Program-made: the position numbers and the translations under genes
Shown here: one piece after another, positions 1 through 8,832 of the stretch
Layout of the letters: the number at the start of each line of letters is the position of its first letter
Numbering within the stretch: position 1 is the stretch's first letter
Assembly: GCA_900318345.1 (NCBI GenBank)
Contig: ONKD01000011.1
Span: 1 to 64,000 of the forward strand
Reading direction: 5' to 3'
Origin: an uncultured Prevotellaceae bacterium
GTDB lineage: Bacteria; Bacteroidota; Bacteroidia; Bacteroidales; Muribaculaceae
DNA length: 64,000 nt
The notes under the pieces: generated by a model
The model's database searches: none
What the model was told of the DNA's origin: nothing
The model's input: the letters and a program-made list of their open reading frames with translations, nothing else

Positions 1-792
1 GAGCAGGATGCACACGTCGCTGTTCTCGATGGCGCGGATGGAGCGCAGCACCGAGTAGTACTCGATGTCCTCGTTGACCTTGTTCTTCTTGCGGATGCCA
101 GCGGTGTCGACGAGATAGAAGTTGAAGCCGAACTTGTTGTAACGCGAGTAGATGCTGTCGCGCGTGGTGCCGGCGATGTCGGTGACAATGTTGCGCTGCT
201 CGTCCATGAGCGAGTTGACGAGCGATGACTTGCCGGCATTGGGCCTGCCGACGATGGCAAAGCGCGGCAGCTCTTCCTCGAGGGCCTCCTCGGCCTTGTC
301 GGGCATCTGCTTGACCACCTCGTCGAGGAGGTCGCCGGTGCCGTTGCCGTTGACTGCCGAGATGGAGAATGGCTGACCCAGGCCCAGCGCATAGAACTCG
401 GCCTCGGCATACATGCTCTGGTTGTTGTCGTCCTTGTTGGCCACGACGATGACGGGCTTGGAGGTGCGGCGCAGGATGTCGGCCACATGGTCATCGAGGT
501 CGGTGATGCCGTTCTTGATGTCCACGACAAAGAGGATGACGTCGGCCTCGTCGATGGCGAGTTGCACCTGCTTGTTGATTTCCTCCTCAAAGATGTCCTC
601 GCTGTTGACTACCCAGCCGCCTGTGTCGACGACTGACATCTCCATGCCGTTCCACTCCATCTTGCCGTACTGGCGGTCGCGTGTGGTGCCGCTGGTGTCG
701 TTGACGATGGCGGCGCGCGTCTGCGTCAGGCGGTTAAACAGTGTTGACTTGCCCACGTTGGGCCTTCCCACAATTGCTACTAATCGTCCCAT
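1..792 (-). CDS. der: Ribosome-assembly GTPase Der (EngA), 3' part outside the window
   Basis: Der is an essential GTPase with two tandem G domains that acts in maturation of the 50S ribosomal subunit. Reading the minus strand from the ATG at 790-792 gives 264 codons with no stop before the window edge. The first G domain opens with [17 protein letters not shown] and has DTGGW and NKDD motifs. A second P-loop, GRPNAGKSS, follows about 180 residues in, with DTAG after it. The paired P-loops are diagnostic for Der. The C-terminal KH-like domain is missing only because the window ends. The gene is the last visible member of the DUF177-rpmF-fabH-era-der run. A heptamer array (800-834) lies immediately upstream of the start codon. 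Confidence 0.95.
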   Translation of the reverse strand, partial: MGRLVAIVGRPNVGKSTLFNRLTQTRAAIVNDTSGTTRDRQYGKMEWNGMEMSVVDTGGWVVNSEDIFEEEINKQVQLAIDEADVILFVVDIKNGITDLDDHVADILRRTSKPVIVVANKDDNNQSMYAEAEFYALGLGQPFSISAVNGNGTGDLLDEVVKQMPDKAEEALEEELPRFAIVGRPNAGKSSLVNSLMDEQRNIVTDIAGTTRDSIYSRYNKFGFNFYLVDTAGIRKKNKVNEDIEYYSVLRSIRAIENSDVCILL

Positions 793-799
793 GATTTTT

Positions 800-834
800 T
801 AGTCTCTAGTCGCTAGTCACATTAGTCACTAGTC
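800..834 (-). repeat. GACTAGN heptamer array before der
   Basis: Read on the minus strand, this gap contains GACTAGT, GACTAAT, GACTAGC, GACTAGA and GACTAAA, mostly at a 7-bp step with one 2-bp insertion. It ends about 7 bp before the der start codon. The same heptamer family occurs before era, waaA, and the genes at 31654 and 35136. Function is unknown. Confidence 0.75.
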
Positions 835-861
835 CGGTTGTTATAGTTCTTGTCGTGTTGA

Positions 862-1743
862 TTACTCAATGTAGCCAAAGGCTCGCAGCTTGCTCTCCTG
901 GTTGCGCCAGTCCTTCTCGACCTTGACATAGAGCTGCAGGTACACCTTTTTCTCAAAGAAGGTCTCGATGTCCTTGCGGGCCAGGGTGCCCACCCGCTTG
1001 AGCTTGCTGCCCTGATGGCCGATGATGATCCCCTTTTGGCTATCGCGCTCGACATAGATGACTGCCATGATGTGGATGGCGGTGTCGCTCTCGTCAAACT
1101 TCTCGACGATGACCTGGGTGGCATAGGGCACTTCCTTGTCATAGGTGAGCAGGATCTTCTCCCTCACGATCTCAGTGACAAAGAAGCGGCTGCTGCGGTC
1201 GGTCAAGGCGTCCTTGCCAAAGTAAGGGGGACTCTCGGGCAACAGCTCGACAATGCGCTTCATGATGTTATCGACATTGAAGTTCTCGAGCGCGCTGGTG
1301 GGAAACACCTCGGCATTGGGCAACAGTTGCTTCCACTGGTCGATGAGGGCCACGAGCTCATCGTTCCCCTTGAGCAGGTCAATTTTGTTGATGACGAGCA
1401 GGATGGGAATCTTCTCGCGGGCGACGCGGTCAAGGAAGTCCTGGTTCTTGGTGGGGCTCTCGACCACATCGGTGACGTAGAGCAGCACGTCGGCATCAAT
1501 CAGCGCGCCGGTGGAGTACTCCAGCATGCTCTGCTGGAGACGGAACTTGGGCTTGAGCACGCCTGGGGTGTCGCTGAAGACGATTTGGTAATCCTCGCCG
1601 TTGACGATACCCATGATGCGGTGGCGGGTGGTTTGTGCCTTGCTGGTGATGATGGACAGGCGCTCGCCCACCAGGCGGTTGCTCAGTGTCGATTTTCCCA
1701 CGTTGGGGTTGCCCACGATGTTGACAAATCCTGCTCGGTGCAT
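862..1743 (-). CDS. era: GTPase Era
   Basis: Era is a GTPase that binds the 3' end of 16S rRNA through a KH domain and helps mature the 30S subunit. The 293-residue product has the usual family length. G1 (GNPNVGKS) is at residues 11-18, G3 (DTPG) at 58-61, and G4 (NKID) at 119-122. A C-terminal type-II KH domain carries GHQGSKLKRVG. The start at 1743 places the P-loop correctly. Era sits between fabH and der in the same orientation, 147 bp after fabH and 69 bp before der. The gap from fabH contains a long hairpin (1824-1869) and a heptamer array, so its expression level may be uncoupled from fabH. Confidence 0.97.
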   Translation of the reverse strand: MHRAGFVNIVGNPNVGKSTLSNRLVGERLSIITSKAQTTRHRIMGIVNGEDYQIVFSDTPGVLKPKFRLQQSMLEYSTGALIDADVLLYVTDVVESPTKNQDFLDRVAREKIPILLVINKIDLLKGNDELVALIDQWKQLLPNAEVFPTSALENFNVDNIMKRIVELLPESPPYFGKDALTDRSSRFFVTEIVREKILLTYDKEVPYATQVIVEKFDESDTAIHIMAVIYVERDSQKGIIIGHQGSKLKRVGTLARKDIETFFEKKVYLQLYVKVEKDWRNQESKLRAFGYIE

Positions 1744-1749
1744 TGCTGT

Positions 1750-1803
1750 TTAGTCTTTTAGTCGCTAGTCACTAGGTCTTAGTCCTTAGTTGCTAGTCAT
1801 TAA
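1750..1803 (-). repeat. GACTAGN heptamer array before era
   Basis: On the minus strand the gap reads as successive units such as GACTAGC, AACTAAG, GACTAAG, ACCTAGT, GACTAGC and GACTAAA, spaced mostly 7 bp apart. The array ends about 8 bp before the era start codon. It is the longest array of this family in the window. Confidence 0.75.
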
Positions 1804-1823
1804 GTTTTATTTTCCATATTCAA

Positions 1824-1869
1824 GAAGCATCGCTACTCGTGTTGTTTCCATCTGGAGTAGTGATGCTTC
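1824..1869 (-). terminator. Long hairpin between fabH and era
   Basis: The arms GAAGCATCGCTACTC (1824-1838) and GAGTAGTGATGCTTC (1855-1869) pair over 15 bp with a single G-T position. The hairpin lies directly downstream of the fabH stop codon. No T-tract follows on the minus strand, so a processing or stability element fits better than a strong intrinsic terminator. Confidence 0.5.
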
Positions 1870-1890
1870 AAGTGATGTGTCTGGTTGCTT

Positions 1891-2874
1891 TTACAGCGAC
1901 CAGATGAGGTAAAGCGCTCCCCAGGTGAACCCAGCGCCAAAGGCGGTGAGCACCATCTTGTCGCCTTTCTTCAGGCGGTGCTTGTACTCGTCAAGACACA
2001 GGGGGATGCTGGCAGCACTGGTGTTGCCACGATGCTGGATGTTGACCAGCACCTTCTCCTCGGGGATGCCCAGGCGTTCGCCCACGGCCTCGATGATGCG
2101 CAAGTTGGCCTGATGGGGAACAAACCACTGGATGTTCTCGTTGGTCAGGTTGTTGCGCTTCATCACGTCCCTGCTCGATGTGAGCATATCGACAACGGCA
2201 TGGCGGTAGACGGCGCGGCCCTCTTGATAAACACAGTGGTAGTTGGCGTCGACCGTCTCGTGACTGGTGGGCAGTGCTGAACCACCGGCCTTATAGACCA
2301 GGTGCTCGAGTCCCGAACCGTCAACATGGAAGATGCCGTCCATCACGCCGGTGTTCTCCTCGGTAGGCTCCAGCAGCATCGCTGCTGCGGCGTCACCAAA
2401 CAGGGGGCATGTCGCACGGTCATTATAGTCTACCATGCTCGACATCTTCTCGGCCGATACGACAATCACCTTCTTGTAAATGCCGGCACGGATATATGCG
2501 GTAGCCTCATAGAGACCTACCAGGAATCCGGCGCATGCAGCCTGGATGTCATAGGCATAACATTTCTTCTCGATGCCGGTGCCATGGGCGATGATCGATG
2601 CCGTTGAGGGGAATCGGTGATCAGGGTTGGACGTCGGGCAGATGAGCAGGTCGATGTCATTGCGATCGGTTCCTGTCTCCTCGAGCAGCTTGTTGACGGC
2701 CTGAATACCCATATAGGATGAGCCGACCGGCTTCTTGAGGATGCGACGTTCCTTGACCCCCACACGTGTTGTGATCCACTCGTCGTTGGTGTCCACCATC
2801 TGCGAGAGCATCTCGTTGTCCAGCACGTCATCGGGAATATATGATGCGATACCAGTAATCTTTGCGTTTAGCAT
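1891..2874 (-). CDS. fabH: 3-oxoacyl-ACP synthase III (KAS III)
   Basis: FabH condenses acetyl-CoA with malonyl-ACP to start type II fatty-acid synthesis; branched primers are used in many Bacteroidota. The 327-residue product has the full catalytic triad in the expected spacing: Cys114 in QAACAGF, His254 in PHQANLRI, and Asn284 in RGNTSAAS. The C-terminal GFGAGFTWG-type motif is present as AFGAGFTWGA. It follows rpmF in the same orientation with a 165-bp gap. The DUF177-rpmF-fabH order is widely conserved in bacteria. A second FabH-like paralogue is common in Bacteroidales, so this may be one of two. Confidence 0.96.
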   Translation of the reverse strand: MLNAKITGIASYIPDDVLDNEMLSQMVDTNDEWITTRVGVKERRILKKPVGSSYMGIQAVNKLLEETGTDRNDIDLLICPTSNPDHRFPSTASIIAHGTGIEKKCYAYDIQAACAGFLVGLYEATAYIRAGIYKKVIVVSAEKMSSMVDYNDRATCPLFGDAAAAMLLEPTEENTGVMDGIFHVDGSGLEHLVYKAGGSALPTSHETVDANYHCVYQEGRAVYRHAVVDMLTSSRDVMKRNNLTNENIQWFVPHQANLRIIEAVGERLGIPEEKVLVNIQHRGNTSAASIPLCLDEYKHRLKKGDKMVLTAFGAGFTWGALYLIWSL

Positions 2875-3039
2875 AAGCTCGTATGCTTATTATCTATCTT
2901 TTTTTGTTTTGGAGTGGAAAATCAATATCCTAAATGTGGATGAATGACATTAAAGATTCAGCCCATTCAGGATATTTCGTTTTGCTTCATCTCATGTCAC
3001 ACCGCCAGTCGCTGTCGCGACGGGCAGCAGTCATGGGAT

Positions 3040-3222
3040 TTAGGCTTCCTCCTTGCCCATCACGTTCTTGCCGCGGTAGTAACCGCACTCAGGGCATACG
3101 GTGTGATAAACGTGCCATGCGCCACAGTTAGAGCACTGAGCGATGGTGGGAGCCACAGCCACGTCGTGGGTGCGGCGCTTAGCGGTACGAGTCTTAGACT
3201 GTCTTCTTTTAGGATGTGCCAT
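3040..3222 (-). CDS. rpmF: 50S ribosomal protein L32
   Basis: This is a 60-residue ribosomal protein with the L32 signature: MAHPKRRQSKTRTAKRR at the N-terminus and a zinc ribbon formed by CSNCGAWH and CPECGYY (two CxxC pairs). It is a structural component of the large subunit. It lies 10 bp downstream of the DUF177 gene, so the two are co-transcribed, as in most bacteria. Confidence 0.97.
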   Translation of the reverse strand: MAHPKRRQSKTRTAKRRTHDVAVAPTIAQCSNCGAWHVYHTVCPECGYYRGKNVMGKEEA

Positions 3223-3232
3223 TTTCTTGTTG

Positions 3233-3751
3233 TTATTTAAAAGTTATGGTGCCGTTTGTTACACTCTGCGGGTTGTCATCGTCATCGGGGATCACCTCGA
3301 CGCTATGGCTGTCAAGCACATTGAGCATGTCGGCATTGCAGTCGTCCTCATTCTCGTGACAATGGGTCATCGGCAGTGAGAGCAGCACGGTATCGCGCAC
3401 CAGGGGTGCGGCATCCAGCTCTCGCCAGTCCGATGGCACGATCAGGAGTTCGTCATGCGTGTCATCCAGCTCAGTGCCCATTTGCTCCACGTTCAGGCAG
3501 TAGCTCACATCCACCGGCAAATCCAGGTCATCGAGACAACGGTCACAGCCTGTGGTGACTGTACCGCGGCACGTGATCTCCAGGCGGTAGGTGTTCTCGC
3601 TCTTGCGTGTCACATTGAGCGTGACATCAACATCGGCGCGACGCACCTCATTTTGCTCATCGGTATTGAAAAACGCCTCGTCCACATGACACTCAACCGC
3701 ATGAGTGCCAAATGGTAACGTCTTGATTTTCAACTTCAAAGCATCTACCAT
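3233..3751 (-). CDS. DUF177 (YceD-family) protein
   Basis: This 172-residue protein belongs to the DUF177/YceD family, recognised from its place before rpmF and from the central CDRCLDDLDLPV segment, which matches the conserved CxRCL core. Family members are linked to 23S rRNA accumulation, but the mechanism is not settled. The tail is strongly acidic and rich in Asp (for example PDDDDNP). It is the first gene of the rpmF-fabH-era-der operon; the promoter at 3778-3808 gives a leader of about 20 nt. Confidence 0.88.
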   Translation of the reverse strand: MVDALKLKIKTLPFGTHAVECHVDEAFFNTDEQNEVRRADVDVTLNVTRKSENTYRLEITCRGTVTTGCDRCLDDLDLPVDVSYCLNVEQMGTELDDTHDELLIVPSDWRELDAAPLVRDTVLLSLPMTHCHENEDDCNADMLNVLDSHSVEVIPDDDDNPQSVTNGTITFK

Positions 3752-3777
3752 CTCCTGAAATTTTCGTTAAAGCGCCA

Positions 3778-3808
3778 CAAAGGTATAACAAATCCCGCTA
3801 ATATTCAA
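3778..3808 (-). promoter_or_regulatory. Promoter of the DUF177-rpmF-fabH-era-der operon
   Basis: On the minus strand a TTG at 3806-3808 is followed after 20 bp by TACCTTTG (3778-3785). This matches the Bacteroidota housekeeping promoter (-33 TTTG, -7 TAnnTTTG). It lies about 27 bp before the DUF177 start. Confidence 0.8.
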
Positions 3809-4172
3809 CGATTTTCACTTTTTTTTTGATATTAGGAACAGCATGGAAGCATTCAGCCGTTTGGCCCCACGCCATGGCGCCAAGCTTTATCAAACAACCA
3901 AAACAACAATAAAAAACAATAAAAACAACTTTTAAATATGCTAGCGCGTTCTTAATATAACAACTGAATAGTCTGAGACCTCTGATGGCATTCGCGCACT
4001 TTTGTGTCCCGCTAAGCTTTTATCTTTTCACGTGTTTTTTTAAATGAATTTCGCGAATGAAACTAATTATCGCTAATTATTGTATTATAAATGTTGGAGT
4101 TAGATGGCTGGATTCCCATCGGCGGGTTCTACCCCGTAGACTCGCCCACTCGCAAATGAAGCCAGGAATAGG
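3809..4172. other. Intergenic region without a recognised gene
   Basis: This AT-rich stretch lies upstream of the DUF177 promoter and downstream of the ABC permease at 4173. It contains an A-rich run near 3895-3935 and a GCCATGGC palindrome near 3872-3880 inside TTGGC...GCCAA arms. No convincing ORF, RNA gene or T-tract terminator was seen. Confidence 0.6.
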
Positions 4173-5258
4173 TTACGAATTTTTCCGGTAACTCCTCACT
4201 GCCCAACAGGCCATCACGCCCGAGATGCCCACCAGGGCGAGAACCTGATGCGCGATACTCTGCAGGCCGCCACCGCGCACAAAAACTGTCCTGATGCCAT
4301 CGACAAAGTAGTGCATCGGGTTGACATAGGTGGTCGCATAGGCCCAATCGGGCATCGAACGCGTGGGGGTGAACAGTCCGCTCAGCAAAAGCATCATTAC
4401 CACAAAGAACCACATCACAAAGATGGCCTGCTGCATCGTGTCGCTGTAGTTGCTGATGATGAGGCCGAATGAACTCCAGAACAACGCCAGCGGCATCGCC
4501 AACAGGAACACGAGCCACAAGGGTCCCTGGCAGGTGATGCCATAGATGAGCCATGACAGCAACAGGCACACCACAATGACAAACAGGGCAATCAGCCAGT
4601 AAGGGATGAGTTTGGCCAGGATGAAGGCCCACTTGGGGACGGGCGTGACGTTGATTTGCTCGATGGTGCCGGCCTCCTTCTCGCCCACGATGTTCAAGGT
4701 GGGCAGGAATCCGCACATCAGCATCATCACTATAGCCAGCAAGGCCGGAATCATGAACACCTTATAATTAAGTCGCTTATTGTAGAGAAACAGCGTCGAG
4801 ACACGCTGCTGGATGGCTGCGGCACTGGGATTGACGGTAGTGGTGACAATCTGTGACAAGTAGGCATTACCGATGCCCCCCTTGGTGCCGTTGACCGCAT
4901 TGGCGGCGATAAAGACCTGGGGTTGCCCACCGTTGGCGAGGTCACGGCTGTAATTCTGAGGGATGACTAAGACCATATCGGCCTTGCTCGTCTCGATATC
5001 GTTGAGTGCGGCTTGATAGGTACTCTGCTGTCCATTGAAGATGAAATAGTTGCTGGCCTCGATGCTATGGACCAGCTGCTGTGATAACGTCGAGCGATCG
5101 TTATCCACTACCTCGACGACGACGTTCTTGACCTCCATGTTCATCACCCATGGCATCACACACATCATCACGATGGGGAAGATGACAATGAGGCGCGGCA
5201 GGAACGCGTTGCGGCGTATCTGCAGGAATTCCTTTTGTATGAAATATTTGAGTACCAT
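4173..5258 (-). CDS. ABC-2 type permease of efflux system (YbhR/YhhJ-like)
   Basis: This 361-residue inner-membrane permease has the ABC-2 layout: one N-terminal membrane segment (FLPRLIVIFPIVMMCVMPWV), a long extracytoplasmic domain of about 150 residues, then five or so C-terminal segments. The KEAGTIEQINVTPV motif marks the cytoplasmic coupling loop of YhhJ/YbhR proteins. It is the last gene of the tolC-hlyD-ABC-permease-permease operon, 10 bp after the sister permease. Together they should export a drug, bile acid or other amphipathic compound, or possibly a polyketide-like lipid; the substrate cannot be read from sequence. Confidence 0.9.
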   Translation of the reverse strand: MVLKYFIQKEFLQIRRNAFLPRLIVIFPIVMMCVMPWVMNMEVKNVVVEVVDNDRSTLSQQLVHSIEASNYFIFNGQQSTYQAALNDIETSKADMVLVIPQNYSRDLANGGQPQVFIAANAVNGTKGGIGNAYLSQIVTTTVNPSAAAIQQRVSTLFLYNKRLNYKVFMIPALLAIVMMLMCGFLPTLNIVGEKEAGTIEQINVTPVPKWAFILAKLIPYWLIALFVIVVCLLLSWLIYGITCQGPLWLVFLLAMPLALFWSSFGLIISNYSDTMQQAIFVMWFFVVMMLLLSGLFTPTRSMPDWAYATTYVNPMHYFVDGIRTVFVRGGGLQSIAHQVLALVGISGVMACWAVRSYRKNS

Positions 5259-5268
5259 GCCGATGAGT

Positions 5269-6327
5269 TTATTCCAATCTGGTCTTGAACTTTAACAGGG
5301 AAACAGCGAGCAACAGGATGGTCATGCCGCTAAGGATAGCCACCTCGCGCACGACCTCACCGATGCCCACACCCATAATCATGAGTTTGCGCATCGCCTG
5401 GATGTAATATCGGGGTGGCACAATGGCCGATATCCACTGCAGCACGGGCGGCATCGACTCGATAGGAAACAGCATGCCGCTAAGCATCACAATGGGCATC
5501 AGCAGCACCATCGCCGAGAGCAGCAGCGCCATCAACTGGCTGGTAGCAATGTTGCTGATGAGCAGTCCCAATGACAAGGCGAGCAGGATATAGATGGTGC
5601 TCACCAGGTAGATCCACACGATAGAGCCCTGCAACGGCACACCCAGCACATAACGGCCCATGAGCAGGATGGTGGTGAGGATGGCAAAGGCCAGCACCAG
5701 ATAGGGCACCGCCTTGGCAACGATAATCATCAGCGGTTTGACGGGAGAGACAAGCAGCACCTCCATGGTGCCCTTCTCTTTCTCGCGAACAATGGAGATG
5801 GACGTCATCATGGCGCACACAAGCATCAGCAGCATACCCATGATGGCCGGCACGAAGTTGTAGGCCGATCTCATCTGGGGATTGTAGAGCATCTTGCTAT
5901 TGACAAGTGCCGCGTCGGCATTGGCGATTACTCCAGTGGCATAATTAGTCCATTGCTGAGCCATGTTGGGGTCGGCACCGTCAACAATGAATTGTATTCC
6001 CTCACGCCTAGAGGCAAAGTCGGGGCTGAAGACGACAGCCATGTCGGCCTTTTGACGGCGTATCAGCAGCTCGGCCTCGCGGGGAGTGGCGACCGTGCTA
6101 GTGATGACAAAATACTCTGATGCCGCCAACCGGTCCACGGCCTGGCGGGTGAGGTGGTCCTGAGATGAGGTGACCACAACGGTGCGCACATTGCGCACGT
6201 CGGTCGTGATGGCGAAGCCAAAGAGGAGCATCAGCACGATGGGCATGCCGAAGAGGATGAGCATCGTGCGCTTGTCGCGCACAATGTGCTTGGCTTCCTT
6301 GGTGATGAATGAAATGAACTGCTTCAT
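5269..6327 (-). CDS. ABC-2 type permease of efflux system (YbhS-like)
   Basis: This is the second ABC-2 permease, 352 residues, with the same topology as its neighbour: N-terminal segment (MLILFGMPIVLMLLFGFAI), large periplasmic domain, and a C-terminal membrane bundle. The coupling motif is REKEKGTMEVLLVSPV. It starts 4 bp after the ATP-binding gene, implying translational coupling. A pair of related permeases probably forms a heterodimer, as in E. coli YbhS and YbhR. Confidence 0.9.
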   Translation of the reverse strand: MKQFISFITKEAKHIVRDKRTMLILFGMPIVLMLLFGFAITTDVRNVRTVVVTSSQDHLTRQAVDRLAASEYFVITSTVATPREAELLIRRQKADMAVVFSPDFASRREGIQFIVDGADPNMAQQWTNYATGVIANADAALVNSKMLYNPQMRSAYNFVPAIMGMLLMLVCAMMTSISIVREKEKGTMEVLLVSPVKPLMIIVAKAVPYLVLAFAILTTILLMGRYVLGVPLQGSIVWIYLVSTIYILLALSLGLLISNIATSQLMALLLSAMVLLMPIVMLSGMLFPIESMPPVLQWISAIVPPRYYIQAMRKLMIMGVGIGEVVREVAILSGMTILLLAVSLLKFKTRLE

Positions 6328-6331
6328 GGCG

Positions 6332-7792
6332 TTAATCGCTGCTTCTAGTGGCTTGCCGTGCCAGATAAGTGAACACGTGGTCCATATCGGGTTGGCGGAA
6401 TTTCTCTTTCAATTCAGCTGGTGTGCCCATTGCACTGATTTTGCCGTCGACCATAATCGAGATGCGGTCACAGTATTCAGCCTCGTCCATATAGTGGGTA
6501 GTCACGAAGACGGTGATGCCGCGTGCGGCAGCGTCATAGATGAGTTCCCAGAACTGGCGCCTGGTGGCGGGATCAACGCCGCCTGTGGGCTCATCGAGGA
6601 AGACGATGCTCGGGTCATGGAAAATCGAGACCGAGAAGGCCAGCTTCTGCTTCCAGCCTAGGGGCAACGAGCCTACCAGGTCGTTCTTGTGGTCGGTGAA
6701 TTGCAGTCGATCGAGCAATTCATCGGTCTTGCGGCTGATATCGGCGTCACTCATGTCATAGATGCCGCCAAAGAGGCGGATGTTTTCGGCCACCGTCAAG
6801 TCCTCGTAGAGCGAGAACCGCTGACTCATGTAGCCGATGTGTTTTTTGATCTGCTCATGCTCGGTGCGGATATCATAACCCGCCACGCGACCTGTGCCAC
6901 TGGTGGGTTGGTTGAGGCCCGTGAGCATGTGCATCGCCGTGGTCTTTCCGGCACCGTTAGCACCGAGAAAGCCGAAAATCTCTCCCCGTTTAACGGTGAA
7001 ACTGATGTCGTCAACGGCATGGAACTTGCCGAAAGCCTTGACCAGATGCTCCACCTCGATGACATTCTCGTCGTGGGTCTCACTGGTCGCGGCGTGTTCA
7101 ATGGCTGGAGGATTAAAGATGTCGGCAAAGCGGGTCAATATCTCGTCAGGCGTGCCAATGCCCCTGATCTTGCCCTGATCCAGGAAGGCCACACGCTCGC
7201 AGCGACGCACCTCATCGAGATAGGGTGTCGAGGCCATGATGGTAATCTCGCGCTCCTTGAGGGCCTGTAGCATATCCCAAAATTCCTTGCGCGACACGGG
7301 ATCGACGCCCGTAGTGGGCTCATCGAGGAAAAGGACACTCGGCTGGTGCACCAGGGCGCAGCACAGAGCGAGTTTCTGCTTCATGCCACCTGACAAAGCG
7401 CCTGCCTTGCGGTCCTTGAAACGCTCAATCTGGCTGTATATCGCCTTGATGCTGTCATAGCCCTGCTCGACAGTCGTGGCAAACAGCGTGGCAAAAAATT
7501 CCAGGTTTTCCTGTACAGTCAAGTCCTGATAAAGAGAAAACTTGCCCGGCATGTATCCCACGCGGCTACGTATCTGGGCCATCTGATTCACCGTGTCAAA
7601 CCCATCGACCAAGGCGCGGCCCTGTCCTGGCTTCAACAGGGTGCACAAGATGCGGTACATCGACGTCTTGCCGGCACCATCGGGCCCGATGAGGCCAAAG
7701 ACCTCACCCTTGCCGACGGTAAACGATACATCGTCTAGCGCCTTGAGCGTCCCGTAGGACTTGGACACATGATTGACCTCAATCGCGTTCAT
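6332..7792 (-). CDS. ABC transporter ATP-binding protein with two fused NBDs (YbhF-like)
   Basis: This 486-residue protein contains two complete ATP-binding domains. The first has Walker A GPDGAGKTS, signature LSGGMKQK and Walker B FLDEPTTGVDP. The second has Walker A GANGAGKTT, a degenerate signature LPLGWKQK and FLDEPTGGVDP. The degenerate second signature is usual for YbhF-type fusions. A linker of about 20 residues (around 240) separates the halves. It supplies ATP hydrolysis to the two permeases downstream. A TCTAG nonamer array fills the 51-bp gap from hlyD. Confidence 0.93.
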   Translation of the reverse strand: MNAIEVNHVSKSYGTLKALDDVSFTVGKGEVFGLIGPDGAGKTSMYRILCTLLKPGQGRALVDGFDTVNQMAQIRSRVGYMPGKFSLYQDLTVQENLEFFATLFATTVEQGYDSIKAIYSQIERFKDRKAGALSGGMKQKLALCCALVHQPSVLFLDEPTTGVDPVSRKEFWDMLQALKEREITIMASTPYLDEVRRCERVAFLDQGKIRGIGTPDEILTRFADIFNPPAIEHAATSETHDENVIEVEHLVKAFGKFHAVDDISFTVKRGEIFGFLGANGAGKTTAMHMLTGLNQPTSGTGRVAGYDIRTEHEQIKKHIGYMSQRFSLYEDLTVAENIRLFGGIYDMSDADISRKTDELLDRLQFTDHKNDLVGSLPLGWKQKLAFSVSIFHDPSIVFLDEPTGGVDPATRRQFWELIYDAAARGITVFVTTHYMDEAEYCDRISIMVDGKISAMGTPAELKEKFRQPDMDHVFTYLARQATRSSD

Positions 7793-7807
7793 TGCTGTTT
7801 CTTTTCA

Positions 7808-7851
7808 CTAGATGATCTAGATGGTCTAGAATAACTGGAATTTCTAGAATT
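7808..7851 (-). repeat. TCTAG nonamer array between hlyD and ABC gene
   Basis: On the minus strand the gap reads AAATTCTAG, AAATTCCAG, TTATTCTAG, ACCATCTAG, ATCATCTAG at an exact 9-bp step. The first unit is the last two codons and the stop codon (AAA TTC TAG) of the upstream hlyD gene. Function is unknown. Confidence 0.8.
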
Positions 7852-8824
7852 TCACTTCACCATACATGCCTATCTTGACAAAGCCATCGTTTTGGATAGC
7901 GATTTTGACGGCATACACCAGGTCGGCCCGCTCGTCATCGGTGAGGATAGTCTTGGGAGTGAACTCCGAGCGGCCCGAAATCCACGCAATGGTGCCGGCA
8001 TACTCTTTTTTCTGTCCGTTGCCATAGTCGGCAAACACCTTACACTGCTGCCCCACCTTGATGCTCTGCAACTGTGCTGACGTGACATAGGCACGGATGA
8101 ACATGTGCTCCACATCGGCCATCTTGAACATCGGTTTGCCGGTGGTCACATACTCGCCCATCTCGACATATTTCTCTAGCACGGTACCCTTGATTGGTGC
8201 CACGATGTCGGCATTGGCGATTTGATCGTCCAGTTGGCGTTGCTGGGCATTGATACCTGCCACCTGGGCGTCGATGCCATCCATCTGGGCACTGATGCCC
8301 TTGCCCTGCTCGGCCAGGGCTGCGTTGTTGCTGCGTATCTGGTCGCGGGTAGCCTCGAGTTGGCGATTGAGCACCTTGATCTGGTTATCGATGTCATCGA
8401 GTTGCTTGCGCGGCACGGCGCCGTCCTTGACGAGTTCGGCAAAGCGCTGGCGCTCACGCTGGGCGTTGGCGATCTGCTGCTGGATGGACGACAGTTGTTT
8501 GTTCAGGTCCAACTGCTGGCTATTAGTAGCCGAGCGGTTAGACGACATCTGGCGCTTGCTGGCGGCTAGCTGGCCGCGCTGGGTCTCGAGTTGCTGCTTT
8601 TTCAACTCCAGCTGATAGGTGTCGATGTGCCCCAACAGGGTTCCTTGCTCGACCGCCAGCCCCTCGGTGACATCAAACGCCTTCAGTTCACCCGTTGCCT
8701 TGGCGCTGACGGTGACCTCGGTTGCCTCAAATGTACCTGTCGCGTCAAACGCCTTTTCCTTCTTGCCGCAAGCGGTCGCCATCAGCACCACGCTTGCCAG
8801 TATCACTATCTTTTTCATCGTCAT
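7844..8824 (-). CDS. HlyD-family periplasmic adaptor lipoprotein of efflux system
   Basis: This 326-residue membrane-fusion protein starts with a lipoprotein signal (ILASVVLMATACGKK, lipidated Cys19). Biotinyl-lipoyl half-motifs flank a long alpha-helical hairpin of Gln-rich coiled coil (about residues 70-200, for example QQQIANAQRERQR). A beta-barrel domain follows, with the typical IVAPIKGTVLEKYVEMGEYV segment. It bridges the inner-membrane ABC transporter and the TolC-like channel encoded 8 bp upstream. It resembles YbhG. Confidence 0.92.
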   Translation of the reverse strand: MTMKKIVILASVVLMATACGKKEKAFDATGTFEATEVTVSAKATGELKAFDVTEGLAVEQGTLLGHIDTYQLELKKQQLETQRGQLAASKRQMSSNRSATNSQQLDLNKQLSSIQQQIANAQRERQRFAELVKDGAVPRKQLDDIDNQIKVLNRQLEATRDQIRSNNAALAEQGKGISAQMDGIDAQVAGINAQQRQLDDQIANADIVAPIKGTVLEKYVEMGEYVTTGKPMFKMADVEHMFIRAYVTSAQLQSIKVGQQCKVFADYGNGQKKEYAGTIAWISGRSEFTPKTILTDDERADLVYAVKIAIQNDGFVKIGMYGEVKF

Positions 8825-8832
8825 GTTGTATT

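Noticed and set aside
800-834. Possible binding-site cluster of CTAG-type methylase
   Set aside because: CTAG occurs here only as part of the 7-bp unit. Spacing, not CTAG itself, is the constant feature across sites.
1015-1761. 248-codon open frame antisense to era
   Set aside because: Era motifs are complete on the minus strand; the plus frame has shadow composition.
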